DNA from: Adiantum capillus-veneris
Taxonomy: Eukaryota; Streptophyta; Polypodiopsida; Polypodiales; Pteridaceae
Assembly: GCA_014529385.2 (NCBI GenBank)
Contig: CM043963.1
Coordinates: 77,241,412 to 77,305,411 of the forward strand
Length of the DNA stretch: 64,000 bases
Direction of reading: 5' to 3'
In this document: in pieces, positions 12,277 to 25,167 of the stretch
Numbering within the stretch: the stretch's first letter is position 1
How the letters are laid out: each line of letters begins with the position of its first letter
Program-made: the position numbers and the translations under genes
The notes under the pieces: generated by a model
The model's input: only the letters and a program-made list of their open reading frames with translations
Database searches by the model: none
What the model was told of the DNA's origin: nothing

Positions 12277-13870
12277 TTAAGAACTCCTCGCAGCCAATTT
12301 GCAACTCTTGAAAAGACTCCTGTGTGAAATATTTTTAGGATTCCTTAAACTTGGTCGCAAAGAAGCTTGCTCAATCTTTTCCCTGTTTTTGGGTGGTAAG
12401 GGTGAAGCTACTGGTTTCACCTTCTTTGCTACACTCTTGTATTTAGTTTCAACATGGACTTCTGGGCCAAGTTTTTGATCTTCTTTGAAGGCTTCTATGA
12501 CTTGGTACATTTCCATAGAGCATACTTCCACAACACTATTTTCAAGATGCAAACTAGACTCCATTATAGCATCAAGCTCACCCATAGTATCTACTAAAGA
12601 AATTTACTCACACAAACCCAAAATATTTTCAGTAGGCTCTAGCAACCCACTCTCTTTTATGCCTATTTGTACATTATGTACATATTGCCTCTCACATCTC
12701 TTCAAATCTTCAAGTTTTTTAAAACATACTGATCCTTTCCTTGTTACCAAGGAGCCCATTGAGAAAGTTTCACCTATTTTTGGATCAGGCGAGACCCTTT
12801 TTTTAATGTACCACTGCAATCCCTCTTTACAATGGTACTTGGCCAAAACCCATCATTTCCCTATGGTCATGAAACCCTTTGCTCACCTTTGGTAGAGGAT
12901 GATCTCTGAGGTTGTCACAATTTCTTTCATGGTTTACACAAACTATGAGAAATTGGACAGCATGTTTACCATCTTTGCTACGTATCCTAGCATATGTTGA
13001 ACCATCGTCCATTACCTTTGTTTCCATTCGAACTCCCACAATGTAGGGTTGTCCAAGGATGACATGATATGAAGATGTATCCTGTACAAAGAAGTTTTGG
13101 TCAATCTTTACATCACCTATTTTCACCTTCACACTTGGACATGCTGCATACAATTCACCGGATGAATTGTTGCCACTTTTACCATCCAACCATGATCTGT
13201 GTCCATCGGCCATTTGCACTTGTTGTGGAGACTCTTTGACATTATTTTTATTTCTGAACCATGGTCAATCAAGGAAACAAATGGCTCTTCAAGATCACCT
13301 ACCTTGACCAAAGTTTCTGTAGTAGCCCTTGCCCAGTGACTTCGTGATATAGTAGCTCCTAGGAATAGCTTCAACTTCTTCATCATCATTTGAGAAATGC
13401 ACTTGTTTCACTCTCCCACTAGATTGGTAGCATCCTACCACAACTCCATCATCCTCCTTATTTTGCAGCTGCATCCCTTGTGGTTTTAAGGTTTCCCCTT
13501 CAACCTGTGGAAGAGAAACTTCAGCAAGAGTTTGCCTCTTCCTCTTGATGATGTCAATGATCTCCTCATGGAATTCACGCTTTGCAATACCAAGAACTTC
13601 TCCCAGAGTAAACTCAATTTTGCTATTCAAGATCCTTTCCTCCAAGACTTTCTTTAAATTTGTAGCAACACTCAATATTAGATTGTAGCTTATAAGTTGA
13701 GCCTTTTGTCTTACCTTTTGTTGGCTCTTTCTTCTTTCCTGTTGTAGGCTCCTCCATGAGTACTTCAGGTGAAGACACTCCTTGTGTCGGGGGTGTTTGG
13801 GAAGGCATTGAGTCACTTCTTCCCCCACTTCTAGAAGCTCGTTTTTATGGTCCTTCATCAGCATTCTCAC
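12277..13870 (-). pseudogene. Element C protease region and Gag-Pol linker, broken
   Basis: Overlapping minus-strand frames carry a retropepsin-like aspartic protease. The active-site segment reads FVSLIDHGSEIKIMS in the 13389-13129 frame, with His where Thr or Ser is usual (DTG/DSG becomes DHG). The frame then shifts, and the second half continues in the 13219-12827 frame with the flap-side beta strands and the conserved SYHVILGQPYI. Upstream (13870-13400) is a charged linker. Downstream (12827-12277) are low-conservation stretches that lead to RT. The protease would cut the polyprotein in a working element. The DHG change and the frameshift argue that it is dead. Confidence 0.7.
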
Positions 13871-15202
13871 GTCTGTGATTCTCTTCTACAATAGCCTCAT
13901 TTTGTTTGCATTTTGTAATGTAGGCATGCACTGACAATGAGTCCACTGGATCATTCCATCCTATTTCTAGACGTATGCAATCACCCGCTTCATGTAGAAT
14001 CTCTTTTGTAAGCTTTTCCTTTTTAGCTAATAGCATGACATTTGGCCATATTTGACCATGATGGTCATTCACCTCTTCATCACTAAGATGCTCAATTTTC
14101 ACTCCATAAGTAGTTGCCTCAACTGGAGAGCTGGCATGGCTAGTTGCCATATCTTCAACTAAGGTTTTCATTCCCCCCTTTCCAAAGTTAGTTCTCAAGG
14201 GTAGACCTGTCTCTCTTAAGTGGATTTTACCATCCTTAAAAAAGAGAACATCTTTTGACAAAGCATCACTAAAATCATCACAATCCCTTCTTACATGGTC
14301 TGTACTATCACACCAAATATATCTATTAACAAACCCTTCTTTGGGCTGTTATCTTTGCCTAGGAAGTGGCCCTGATGGTTGGCCTTTTTTTCAAGCTTTG
14401 CAAGCTTCACCTTCAAGTCACACATTCCCTTCACAAGCTCATCTAGCATAGACTCATCAAACTTAGGAGCTATAAAAGTAGGCTTTACCATTTTGTCAAA
14501 AGTTGAAGTTGAAGAACTTGTAGTGTTTACTACCATCTTGTCCCTTCTTCTTTGTCGTTTGGCAAGCAATGAGACAGCCCCTTCAACTTCATTCTAGTCG
14601 GACTTTAGTCCTTGCTCGGCATCTTTATCTTCAAGAAGAAGCTCCAAATTTTCTTGAAACTCTTTATCTATAGCTTGTAAGAAAAGATATGTCTTCTCTG
14701 CATCTAGTGTGGCCCTTTTTGTCCTGGTGAGTTGTGCATAGCGCCACTCAAATTCCCTAAGTAGCTTTGTTATTGATAGTCCTTGCTTTGTCTTGACTAA
14801 CCATTCTAAGAATGTCCTTTTGGTCACTCTCTCAGAGTCCTCCATGAAATATTCCTCCTTTAAAGCTATTTTGAGTTCTTCCCAATTTCTCCCATGCCCA
14901 TCTTTAATTACCCTAACATGTTCCCTAATTTCTGGAGCAACAACTATCTCAAAGCTTTGAATCATCTCACCTTCTGACACACGATGTAGCTCCATCTCCT
15001 TCACATACTCGCGTAAGTACTTGGTTACATCTTTGCCATTGAACTGATCCATTCTGTTGACGACCGCTTGTATGGCCTTGGTTGCTGAAATCTCCCTTCT
15101 TTCGGTGGCATGTTATTGTTGCATGAACATTGCAAATGCTTGAAACATTTGCATTGTTGTTGGGTCAAAATGCATACCCTGTTGCTCAACATGATCACCC
15201 AT
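13845..15202 (-). pseudogene. Element C Gag, with internal stops and a damaged zinc knuckle
   Basis: An ATG in good context (ACCATGG) at 15202 opens a 29-codon start that ends at a TAA near 15113. The same frame resumes with MDQFNGKDVTKYLREY at 15052, a retrotransposon-type Gag core (about 150 residues, FLEWLVKTKQGLS, REFEWRYAQL). It stops near 14594, continues in the same frame to 14291 as a coiled, charged region, then shifts. The zinc knuckle at about 14285-14330 reads YIWCDSTDHVRRDC in the shifted frame, so the first Cys of the CX2CX4HX4C pattern is Tyr. Gag would assemble the particle that packages the RNA. Three breaks make this copy non-functional. Confidence 0.75.
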
Positions 15203-16800
15203 GGTTACCCAAAAACTCTCACCCTAGCAGATTCGCATCGGGTTTACCAAAAATATATCGAGAAATTTGCGGTCTTGCCAGGAAAGCACCGGGCTTATGG
15301 TTGTGAGAGTTTGTGAGAGAACTCCAAAAAACTATATGAAGGAGTTAAACCATAGATTCCATGATGTCTAGGGTTTGGAAGGAAATGCAATCAAAGAAGC
15401 CCCACTCTTTCTCTCTTGCACTCACACACTCAAAGAAAGAACACAAAAGAGAAAATCAAAACAGCACAAAGATGAAAACATCAAGGCTATGGTCATATCA
15501 TATCATGGGTAATATGAAAGAGTTAATAGATGAGTTAATGGCATTCAATCTTTGCTGACCAAATAGGCTATGAATTGTTCTTTGGAATTGTAGTTTTGTG
15601 CTTACCATAATATATATGTTTTGTCTAGTGATTGGGATTAATTGTGTGTACAAATCCTCTTGGTTCATAGCAAGAATAACTACACTTACGTCAAAAGAAA
15701 AGTTATATTCTATGAGAGGTAGTATGATGGGATCCGGTGAAAGAAGTATTTCATTGAGCCTTTCTGCGCCAAAGAGAAACACTATGCGTTGTTGAAAGTG
15801 TATTTTACAGCTAATCCATCCGTTAATTTTAATATACCGCACCGAGTGGAAGCGATAGAAATTCTCATCATGTGGATTATTCATCTAGGATAACTATAGT
15901 ATGTGCAAAATATAGATATGAGAAAAGAGAAGAGAAGAGAATTTTCCCCCCAAGCCCTATTCTTGCCCATAGGCAATAAGGATACTACGAGTAGAGATGT
16001 ACCTGCAGCAAGGAGAACTTAGAATTTGTAGAGAGAATGAATTTCTAAGAGTGAGAGAGATAGGTTTGGTTAAGGAGATGAGATTAGATATATATATGTT
16101 GGATTAAAGATGAAAAAGAAAACAACAAGAAATCAAGAAAACGTCAATGTAGAACACATCTTACTTGACAAACCCTTTGGCACCATTATTGATGGAGAGA
16201 GAAGAAGAGTGGAGAATTCAACTTTGATTGATACACCAAGTGCAAGACCTTCTTTGATTAGAGTTGATCTTCCAAGGCTAGCTTGCAATAATGGCTAGTC
16301 TTCCTCTAGGAGAAAGTGTAGACTTGGGCTTATGTTAATGGTTAAGTATAATTTGGCATTACTACTCACTCCCTCATGAATTCCTCTCATCAATGGCTTG
16401 AATGCTTGAGTGGTTTTCAAGGAAGAAGAGGCCCCTTTTATAGGTGAAGGGAACCCCCAAGGATTTACACAAGAAGAGAAGAGCCAATGTGAACTGAAAC
16501 TGGAAAATCTTGAAATGAGTTGTCCCTACATGATGTGGGCAGACTAAGATCCAGTATTTTGATCACATCTCCTCAACCGTGGCTCCAAATAAAAAAGAAA
16601 AAAAATTTGGGCAGAACATTCAGCTCATTAGCTACGACTTTTATTTTAAAATCTTTTTCCAATTCGGATTGGAACCTGGTGTAAAAAAAATCATCAAGAT
16701 AGGGTCCATTTCTGGCAGCAAAAGTCTTCCTGTGGTCCCCTTAGCCTAGACTTTTGTAGACGGCTGGATAGTTCACTATGTGGGAACGTCTTCTTAGGAG

Positions 16801-17800
16801 ATGGCAGTGAATTACTTAGTAGTTACTATGGAATTAGAACTTCTGTTGGGAAACAAACCAACTTACAGATGTATGAAGGATGTTAGGGAACAACTAAAGG
16901 AAGTTTTGGTGCAAATGCAAACTGCCCGAGGAGTTTTGGATCAGAGAGTCAGAACCATTCTTGAGGACCAGACAGCCACTAGCAAAGGACCTCAGACTAG
17001 AATGTCAGTCAAAGCACAGGCAATTGCTCTCCGAACATTGTTCTAGCTAGTGAGAATCACCAGAAAGATGATGCAGCAAGAGAACCAGGCTGTTCTCAAT
17101 TTTTTAGAATTCGTGTCTGATTCTCCAGTTCTCTTGTATGCCTTTCTAGCAAGAGAGACAGAGCTGCCAAGATTCTTTCTAGCACTATATCCTCAACACC
17201 CAGAACCAGTTGATCGCCTTACATACTTCAAGATTACTGATGAGCTTCAGGATTGGTATGAGCGATCGACTGTGGAATGGAAGACTTGACAAACGCTGTT
17301 CAATGATGCTCTCCAAATCAATGATCTTCAGAAACTGAAAGAGGAGATGCATAGGATCCGGATGTGTATGGGCCAGTGGAAGATTCAAATCAGAGGCCTG
17401 TCCAGGATTACTAATCAGCTGCTACAACTTCTTGTCGAATCTTCTAAATTGCCTCAAAAGGATATTGCAGCAAAGGCGGGTCTGGTACCACAGTATAGGG
17501 AGATGGCTGAGATTCTTTTCGAAGCTCGAGTCAAAACTAATCAGCCTCTTCCAGAAGGATAGATCCATACTGCTTCGCATTGTCATAAGCTGCTCAGAAC
17601 CAAGATTACCAAGGGCAGGCATACACTCTATGATCCTGACACCAAAACTTATGATTCCCTCATGCCTTATGAAGTAGAGATGACCACCGAAAGGCAGGAT
17701 CAGCTTGAGCAGGAGGCCATTTACCGACTGATTCAGAAGAAGAATGTTGGTACTGGGACTTCTCAGGCACCCTCTAGGTCAAAGGGCAAATGAAAGACGA
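16801..17800 (+). pseudogene. Unrecognised internal coding remnant of the nested LTR element
   Basis: Successive open segments in one or two frames (16801-17046, 17050-17289, 17347-17562, then a further stretch to about 17790) separated by single stops. They translate to helix-rich, charged sequence with no catalytic motif I recognise. The size, position just inside the 5' LTR and composition suit a decayed Gag-like protein, but I cannot name a family. Downstream, 17877-17990 holds short tandem copies of a GAGCTC-ACCTTGGCCT-type unit and of a CCTTGGCCTTTTCAG-type unit. Confidence 0.4.
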
Positions 17801-18117
17801 TCCAATGGAAGGATACTGGGTAGTTCCATCTCAGAATTCAGTGGTGACTTTTCTTCCTCAGCAGGCAGGTGGAGATGAGAGCTCTACCTTGGCCTAATGA
17901 GAGCTCCACCTTGGCCTGGTGAGAGCTCTACCTTGGCCTTTTCAGTTGCCTCTCGCAGTCCCTTGGCCTTTTCAGCTGCCTCTCAAAATCTTTGTATGAC
18001 CACTTGTATGTGGTCAAGCCCGATTTCCAACATCAAAACCAGACGGTGGATTTTTCAGCCTCACATCAGAATCAGACAAGGGAATTTTTCAGAAATTTTG
18101 GGATCTTGCCAAAATTC

Positions 18118-18134
18118 AAGAAAGAAGGGAAGGA
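18118..18134 (+). other. Polypurine tract of the nested LTR element
   Basis: AAGAAAGAAGGGAAGGA directly before the 3' LTR start at 18135. Its position and composition are typical of a plus-strand primer. Confidence 0.8.
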
Positions 18135-18608
18135 TGTAGACGGCTGGATAGTTCACTATGTGGGAACGTCTTCTTAGGAGATGGGCAACGAATTACTTAG
18201 TAGTTACTATGGTAATTACTACAGTAAACTCGAAGTGTATAAATAGGGCCCATTACATTGTAATTGGGTTGGCAATTGTTATCATTTGGGCTAGCGCTTT
18301 GGTTACACTTGTACTTGAGAATCATTGGCAGTATTATCGGATGTACTCTCTTTGTAAATCATATTTGCTGTAATCTTGATCTGTAATTCCAATCATGGCA
18401 TATATTCCAGTTACACTTACTTCTCATCCAGTCTTCAGAATCTAAATCTGAACCTTATTTCCAGTACATAAGTCTGATTCTTATTCTAGTATCCAAATTC
18501 CAGTCTAGCTTCTGATTTCTATCTAGTCTACTGTCTGAAATCTTCCCACACTAGCTGAAATCTTCTAACACTGGAATTAGCTATCTCAAGGGATCAACTC
18601 CAATTCCA
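18135..18608 (+). repeat. 3' LTR of the nested element, with TATA box
   Basis: 474-bp LTR from TGTAGACGG to AATTCCA. TATAAATAG at 18238-18246 lies about 100 bases in and is a good LTR promoter candidate. Confidence 0.82.
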
Positions 18609-20033
18609 ACTTTCATTTGACTTCAAATGACACCTCATGCCATATGAAAGCATGAAATTGCTCCTTGACAAAGTTTTGTAATCATGCTTGTAATAATGCA
18701 TTAAAATAAGTGTATCTTTGAAATCATGCCACCTAGTGTCCCACTAGGATTTGATTCCCTCCTAGTAGCTATTTAGAAAGAAATACAAGAAAAATATGAA
18801 AATTACATAGAATATATATATATTGGAGTTTATCCTAGATATAGGATCTAGCTAGGGTGTGAGATGATAATGAGATAGTAAAAATAAAGAATCATTGCTT
18901 TTTTCCCAAGTTAAAGAGGCGGAGCTATTGACGCTTTTCCCATAGGATTTTCTGATGGTAAAGTAAGAATAGGTTACCCTTGAGATAAATAACAGGATGA
19001 GATAGAAAGCATATTATTATACTTAGATATGCATATCTACATTATAGGAAATATAATTATGTATCTAAAATGTTGCAAGATAACTCTTGTAGCATGTGTT
19101 CACACTATGTACATGTCACAACACGACAACGTACAGATGATTTTCTTTGTTTTTGATGACCTCGATTTGCGAGCTTGGGAGGCTCAAGAGGTGGCAAAGA
19201 TTGAACGGGTCAAAGTACACAATGGGGGTTGTCAGTGGGTTTCCCCAATTCGCGCATATAATCACTGAGCACAAGGAAGCAAAGCTCTGAAGTGGGGAGA
19301 GAATTTCCATTTCCAAGGTTTTTTAAAAAGGGGTTTTTTTTTTGTTTTTCAAGGGCCTTAAGAGGCTTGAGCCCCGGGTGACGCCACGTGTCAATGGGTG
19401 ATCCCATATGCAAAATCATTATAGGACAGTGGAGTCTACATAGCCTAAAGCATGGCCTTCCATTGGTATAACGAGTTGGGGAATGAGACTTGGCTATGGG
19501 TGCTACTTAGGTGTTGCACTGGTGGCGTTCGGCGCTGCGCAGGCCTGAGGCAACGGTTTTGCCCAGTCAGAGGCGAATGGTGGTGGTCCTGCCTAGTGGC
19601 ATGCATGCCCACTTCTGGGGTTCTGGTGGCTGTGCGCATGCAGGCAATGATGTGGCCGCCCGACGGGGACCCATTCACACGTGGCCCTTGGGGCCCCAAC
19701 CGTTTTTTAGGACACACTCCCTCCATTAGCGAGGTCGCTAATGCTCAAGGTCGAGGGGTAGGAGATGATTCCCATGCAAGAAATGAGGAATAAAGGGAGT
19801 GTTCAAGAGCCACCATGTGTACAAGGAGTGGGCAGGACCATTTGAAGGCCGACCAAGCAAAGGCAAAGGCAAGAAGGGAGGCCGGGACCAAAAGAGAGAA
19901 TGAGGAGAGAGAGAATGTAGGACAAAGGGTCAAAAGGAGGAGTAGTGAAAGATAGTCCTTCCAAAGGGTAAAATAAAGGAAGAAAAGGAAACAAATAAAA
20001 AATGCCTAAGGGAAATAGCGACATCGCTAATAC

Positions 20034-20034
<1 letters not shown>

Positions 20035-20070
<36 letters not shown>
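20035..20070. repeat. Homopolymer C tract, 36 bases
   Basis: 36 consecutive C on the plus strand (G on the minus strand). Unusually long for a C/G homopolymer; the exact length may suffer from sequencing error. Confidence 0.9.
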
Positions 20071-20072
<2 letters not shown>

Positions 20073-20192
20073 GTGCAAAGAAAGAGAAAGAGGACAGAGA
20101 AAGCAAGATGGCTCCCTTCTTCCAAAGTTACCAAAATGTGAATGCCAAATGGGCCAATGAGAGAGTAGTTTCTAAAGTTGAAGGCCCCCCAC

Positions 20193-20199
20193 TATAAAA
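20193..20199 (+). promoter_or_regulatory. Candidate TATA box
   Basis: TATAAAA in the context CACTATAAAAGCC. No gene follows. It may belong to a solo or decayed LTR. Weak evidence from motif alone. Confidence 0.25.
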
Positions 20200-23100
20200 G
20201 CCATTTGTAAGTCAAATTAGAGGCTTTTTGGTGTCGTTTGAAGCCTACAAAGTGGAGCTCTCTGACAGACTAGTCCCTTTGTACTTTTTTTTTGAAAATG
20301 GCCATGGTGATGGCATTGCAGGCCTTTGTATATGCCTTTTGAAGTGAGTTCAATCCATTCTTGCCCCATTTGGTTGTCGTTTCCCGTCCCCCCTTCTCTT
20401 TCTCCTGCTCTCGTGTTTCCCCTTGGTGCCGGTAGTGTGGATGTGTGTGCCCCCTCGGACCGGTGGTGTTTTGTGTGAGAGAGTGAGATTGAGTGTCCCT
20501 TTGCGTGTGCAAGGGTGGATACAGACCGTGGCATTAGGTGGGCATTGTGTGGTAGACTTGTGGAGCGTGTGAGTAGTGGAAATTGAGCAGGCGATGGTCT
20601 GCTAGTGAGAAGTGTGTTTTTTAAGGTGTTTTGTGAGAGGATAGGGTGTTGTGGATACCCTGAGCTATAGAGAGGCCCTTGTGTTTGTGCCAGGTGTGTT
20701 CCCCCATTCCCCCTCTCCAATGTTTTGAGTATAAAATATTTGTTTGTAGGTCCACATTGTCTAGAAAGGGACTACCATGGAAACATGCAAACAATCACTT
20801 TATTCAGCAATATGATATGGCCAAATCCATCACCAAAAAGAGAGGCATGTTGTGTTTTTTAAGAAGCCACCATAATTCTTAACTAGCAAGCAGATAACCA
20901 AATGATAGTCACAATCAACCACAATGAAAACTAACCATTACCAAGCAAAGAAGACCTACCTTTGATTTCAAACTAGAGGAATCATTTCTTCCAAAATGTG
21001 TAAAAGCCGGTGATCTCCCATGTTTACTTCCTCTCGTGACAAACCAATGAACCCAACTCAACTGCACTAGATAGTCAATTGATATGTTTGTTTCATGTGT
21101 CCATACCCATAAGTGATCATCAAATCTCTACTCCATACCTTTCATTTTCCTTCTACCTACAAGAGTAGGGGGAAAGTCAAAAACAATGACACCACTATGT
21201 ACCTGTGGAATTTTTTTCAGTTGTTTGACTCCTCCACTAGTTTGAATCAAACTTTGTAGTTTAGTACTCCATAACCTTCAAATATAGTTAGCATTTCATC
21301 ATCACTTGAGTGCACTTGAACAAATTTTTCTCATAATTTACATATTCTCCTTTTTCTGAATCTATTTCTGCTTGCACAATTTCTGTATTCTAGAATAATA
21401 TAGATTTGGATTATTCTCATAGTTATCAGATATATAGTAGAGTGTATAAGAGTGTTCTAGAACATATTTTATTGATAAGGTGTCCTTCAAAATGTAGTAC
21501 TAGCTACCTTCAATATCCTGCTCAGACATTCTTGTGACTTCAATAATTTGGTTCCAATCCAAACAATAGAGTTCAAAGAGAGGAAAGTAGAAGATGGAGG
21601 AAGCGGCTCTGCAAAAAATAGTGACTTAGTAAAATCTTACCGTTTCACAACTCCACCAACCGAGTGAATGTCTTTATGTCAATTGTCCATCTGATTACTG
21701 CTTCTTGTAAATCCATCATTGCTTCTTGTAACCATCCACTCAGAGATAGTAGCCACTCAGAGACGAGAGTCGCATGAACCATTTATAAGTAAAAACTATT
21801 TCTAAAAACTGACAAAAAATATTTTAAAATTCTAGTATTGAATGTTTTATTTAAAACTGGTCATAAAAATTTTAGGAAATGCATCCTTATAATTGCACCA
21901 TAGATAGCTTAATTATTGCTTAGAGAAAATGCAACAATAGTTGCAAGCCATTACTCGCTCTTGATGACTTGCAAGAGTCTTTAATTTTTTAGATGTATTT
22001 TAGGTTTTGACGGCATAATGGAGAGTTAATAGAAAACCTCAATCTTGAGTTGGACTGTCCTAAAATCAACAGAATCGTATTAAGTGTTGAGTTTAGTGGT
22101 TTTTTGCATTCAATGTGAAGAAAATAGGTTGTCCTCAAGAAATGGATTGTATGGAGCCAACATTGGATTCTACTCATCCCTTTTTGAGATGGTGAAAATT
22201 GGAAAATTTAAAAGGCCTAAAATCCTTCTTGAAAAATTGGAGGCGGCCAAGGACATACATCAAACCCCCAAACTATTTTTAATAACATTTGAAATCAATA
22301 TTTTTTTCAGACTCTTAAAAATCTTGGTACAAAACTTAACGTTTTTTTCTCTGAGGCTTATCTACATCAAATGCTGGTCATTGTTGCTTGTGTGTCAAGG
22401 TCCTAAGTTCCATCATCTGCTCATGTGCATCCTTGGTCTCCCTTATCCTCCCATGCTTGAGCTCACAGCTCGTCCCTGCGCACGCAGATCTCAATTGTTG
22501 GAGGATGAGGGAGGCCATATTTTAAGCATTTTGTTGATGTGTTGCCTTTTTGAACGAAGCATTTTGCTAACGTGTTGAACATAGCAGAGCTTGATTATGG
22601 AGGCCGCACCTTCTATGTGGATGCGAGCTCGTGAGTGGGAGGAGGAGGGGAGGCCATCCTTTTCATCATGAGTGGGATGACTCACTATCAACTTTATTAC
22701 ATTTGGTTGGCTTTCTTCCTATTGAGTTGTGATTCTTTGAAGAGCACGGATTTATGACTTGCTGCGAAGACATGGATTGGGATTTTGAGTTTGAGCAAAG
22801 GATTAGGAGCTTGCTAATTTTCCTTGCAAATATGGATGATCAAATAATTCTAAACTTTGAAATTCAAATAAAGGGGTTATTTGCTTGTTGACCGTCCACG
22901 TGCGCGTAGATGAACTGCGAGATCATGACCTCAATTTTTGAAGTGACGTGCGTGATAAACTTCATAAAGACCTCATTTTTTACACGGAATTGTGAGAAAA
23001 CTATATTAAAAAATGAGTGTTTACATTGACAAACAAATGCTCCTCTCCACGGTAGTAAAGATACTCCTAAATCCTCTCTTAAAGAAGAATTTGTTAATCA

Positions 23101-25094
23101 TTTATAGACTAATATTTTACGATACGCTAGCATGTCCACTCTTAGGAGCTTCACAATTTTTACACTACCATGCATAGAGAGGTTACACTCTTGCATAAGC
23201 ACTCAAAGGAAGTTTTGATTAGTTGCCCAGGATTGCAAGTTGGTGCATTTTGAAGTTTTTGTGCACCACGCATAGACACACCAAGAAAAACTCATTAGAG
23301 AAAGCATATGCATTGTTCATTTTAAGTTTGTCTGCTTTCAATTTTGTTTTGCAAATTCAAAGGGGGGAGTAAGGGGATAGCTTCACGGATGTCATGACCG
23401 TGTTGCTTGAACATAAAACTCCCAACTCTTCCATGGAGATGCCCCATGGATGGCAAATGATGAAAAGGGACCAAAGTGGGATTCATCAAAGTCGGGGTTA
23501 ACTTTAAACTTTCGTCGAGACAAAACCTTAGAAATTCCAAGAGATTCGCTGATTTCTAAGGTCTTGTTTGAGTAGAAAATTAAAAAGAAATAGGAATTAA
23601 AAGATTATAACTCAAGGAGCTTAATCTAAAATTAAACTAGGATTAAAATATTTACCGAGAAGATTGACGTGGATGGCCCTAGCATAACATAGAGATTTAA
23701 GTGTGAACATGTCTTCATGTTTGGAAAAAGGCCGGCGCAGGTGTTTACCTGTGGGATACAATGAGGGACTGTCCTTTTCGGCTAGGACTGATAACAATTG
23801 GTCTATACTTTGAGCTTGGGTTTGAGCTTGGGTTCATTCATTGCCCTTGAAATGGGATTGAATGGGAGCGTGTCCCGGCCAGGTGGATGTGACCCGCAGA
23901 TGCGTCTGGAAATCGTCCTAGTCCAGGTAGGCTTGATGCCAACGGGAAAAAGGAGGAAGGAAAAAGGATTCGTGGAGGGATCATGATAAGGGAGGAGGAT
24001 GTGATTTAATTAAGGAACTCTTCAAATTGTTTGGTAAAAAGGAACCTTGAAAAGGCTAGGAGCCTAAACGGACTATTCCGCAATTGTCCTCATCAGCCGG
24101 ACTTTTGCTCTTCTTCTCTGGATTATGGATTTAAAAGGAATCTAAAGTAGATTATCTTGAAGCCTTTCCCACACAAGATAAAGAAAGATAAGAATTGGAA
24201 TTTGTGTAAAGGCGCCGCCTCCACACATGGCGGAGGAGATAGGATAGCCGAGTCCTGCGACGAGGATCGGGATATGCCTGGAGCAGTATATGTGATTGCT
24301 TGAAAGATAAATAGATAATTTTACTAATTTTAAAGAAAAAAGGAAGTAAAAATATTATATAAAGGAAAAGGTGGGAACGACCTGATAAACGCACATTTGC
24401 AAGGGTATGCAACAGTTTGCATGTTGCTTTCAAATGCTTGAAATGTATTCTTGGTTCGACATGATTGGAATATTGTTTTATAGTATAGTATTACCTTGTG
24501 AAGGTGCATTTATCAAACGATTCAGTGGGTGGGTGGATTCCGGAGGGTTAATTGTTGGCCAGAAAGTTGAATCCAATTTTATATTGTCTTAGAAGTAAAG
24601 TCAAGAGTGGGGGAAAGGGGTTCCGATCTACGGAGCGGGTGAAAAACTAGGGATCAAGGGATTCTTGTAGATTATAATACACTCACCATAGGGGAACGTA
24701 TTGACGGTTGCGCTCAGTCATAACCAGGAAAAAAGCGTCAATGACCTTGAACCAAGGGTGAATTAGAGAACTCCCACCAGTTGACCCTGGAAGGTTGAGT
24801 TCCAAGTTAGTCTGGTGATTGCGATTGGTAAGTTTGATCGGTAAGCAAAGGTTCTTCAGGGCTAAGGGATCCATATGAGAGAAATTGAATGTCACCCCCT
24901 TGAGTTGGCATCAAAGAGCAGGAGGAGTCCTGTCTTTGTGTTGGTCTCAAGCGGGAGGGATGTCGGAGATCACGGTGTATCCATGTGGAGATGGTACAGT
25001 CGGTGGTCCTCGGGCATGGCCCTCACAAGATTTGCACTCATTGCCGACAACAAGAAGGTGAGATTGTTTCGTAGCTTTATGGTAGAGTTTTTTG

Positions 25095-25098
<4 letters not shown>

Positions 25099-25163
<65 letters not shown>
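25099..25163. repeat. (TG)n microsatellite, about 65 bases
   Basis: Perfect TG tract, followed at about 25254-25269 by a short CA tract. Confidence 0.95.

Positions 25164-25167
<4 letters not shown>

Larger units (their letters stand above)
16755..18608 (+). mobile_element. Nested short non-autonomous LTR retrotransposon (1,854 bp)
   Basis: Inserted in the element C LTR with a 5-bp target-site duplication, ACTTT, at 16750-16754 and 18609-18613. It begins TGTAGACGGC and ends AATTCCA, so TG...CA ends are intact. The full 3' LTR is 18135-18608. The 5' LTR survives only as its first 77 bases (16755-16831, nearly identical to the start of the 3' LTR) and then drops into internal sequence. There is no RT or integrase. 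Such an element would depend on proteins from another retrotransposon. The insertion is younger than element C. Confidence 0.85.
7650..19128 (-). mobile_element. Element C: Ty3/gypsy LTR retrotransposon, degenerate, carrying a nested insertion
   Basis: A minus-strand LTR element of about 9.6 kb plus a 1,854-bp insertion. The LTRs are direct repeats at 7650-9606 and 15256-19128. Read in sense they begin TGTCGTGTTG; the downstream copy ends TTGACA, and the upstream copy ends TCGATA where CA would be expected. Between them, in sense order, are gag, protease, RT, RNase H and integrase remnants, the gypsy order. A polypurine tract (sense TTTAGAGGGGGTGGA, 9607-9621) abuts the downstream LTR. I could not match a tRNA to the sequence after the upstream LTR. 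The flanking 5-mers (AGCGT at 7645-7649, ACGTA at 19129-19133) do not form a clear duplication, so age or rearrangement has blurred the ends. Confidence 0.85.
15256..19128 (-). repeat. Element C upstream (5') LTR, interrupted by a nested element
   Basis: Direct repeat of 7650-9606, split into 15256-16754 and 18609-19128 by the insertion at 16755-18608. In sense its inner end reads TCGATA instead of TTGACA, so the terminal CA is mutated. This copy keeps about 55 bases (around 18711-18770) that the other LTR lacks. Confidence 0.82.

Noticed and set aside
15225-15255. Primer-binding site of element C starting TGGTAAACCC after the upstream LTR
   Set aside because: The complementary sequence would not form a normal tRNA T-arm and I cannot match it to a plant tRNA, so I did not annotate it.
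20217-20720. 167-codon minus-strand ORF as a gene
   Set aside because: Low-complexity His/Thr/Ser-rich translation in a promoter-like, repeat-rich tract; no homology I recognise.
22084-22578. 164-codon ORF on the plus strand as a host gene
   Set aside because: No domain, no compositional bias for coding, no promoter or splice context; likely chance in AT-rich DNA.
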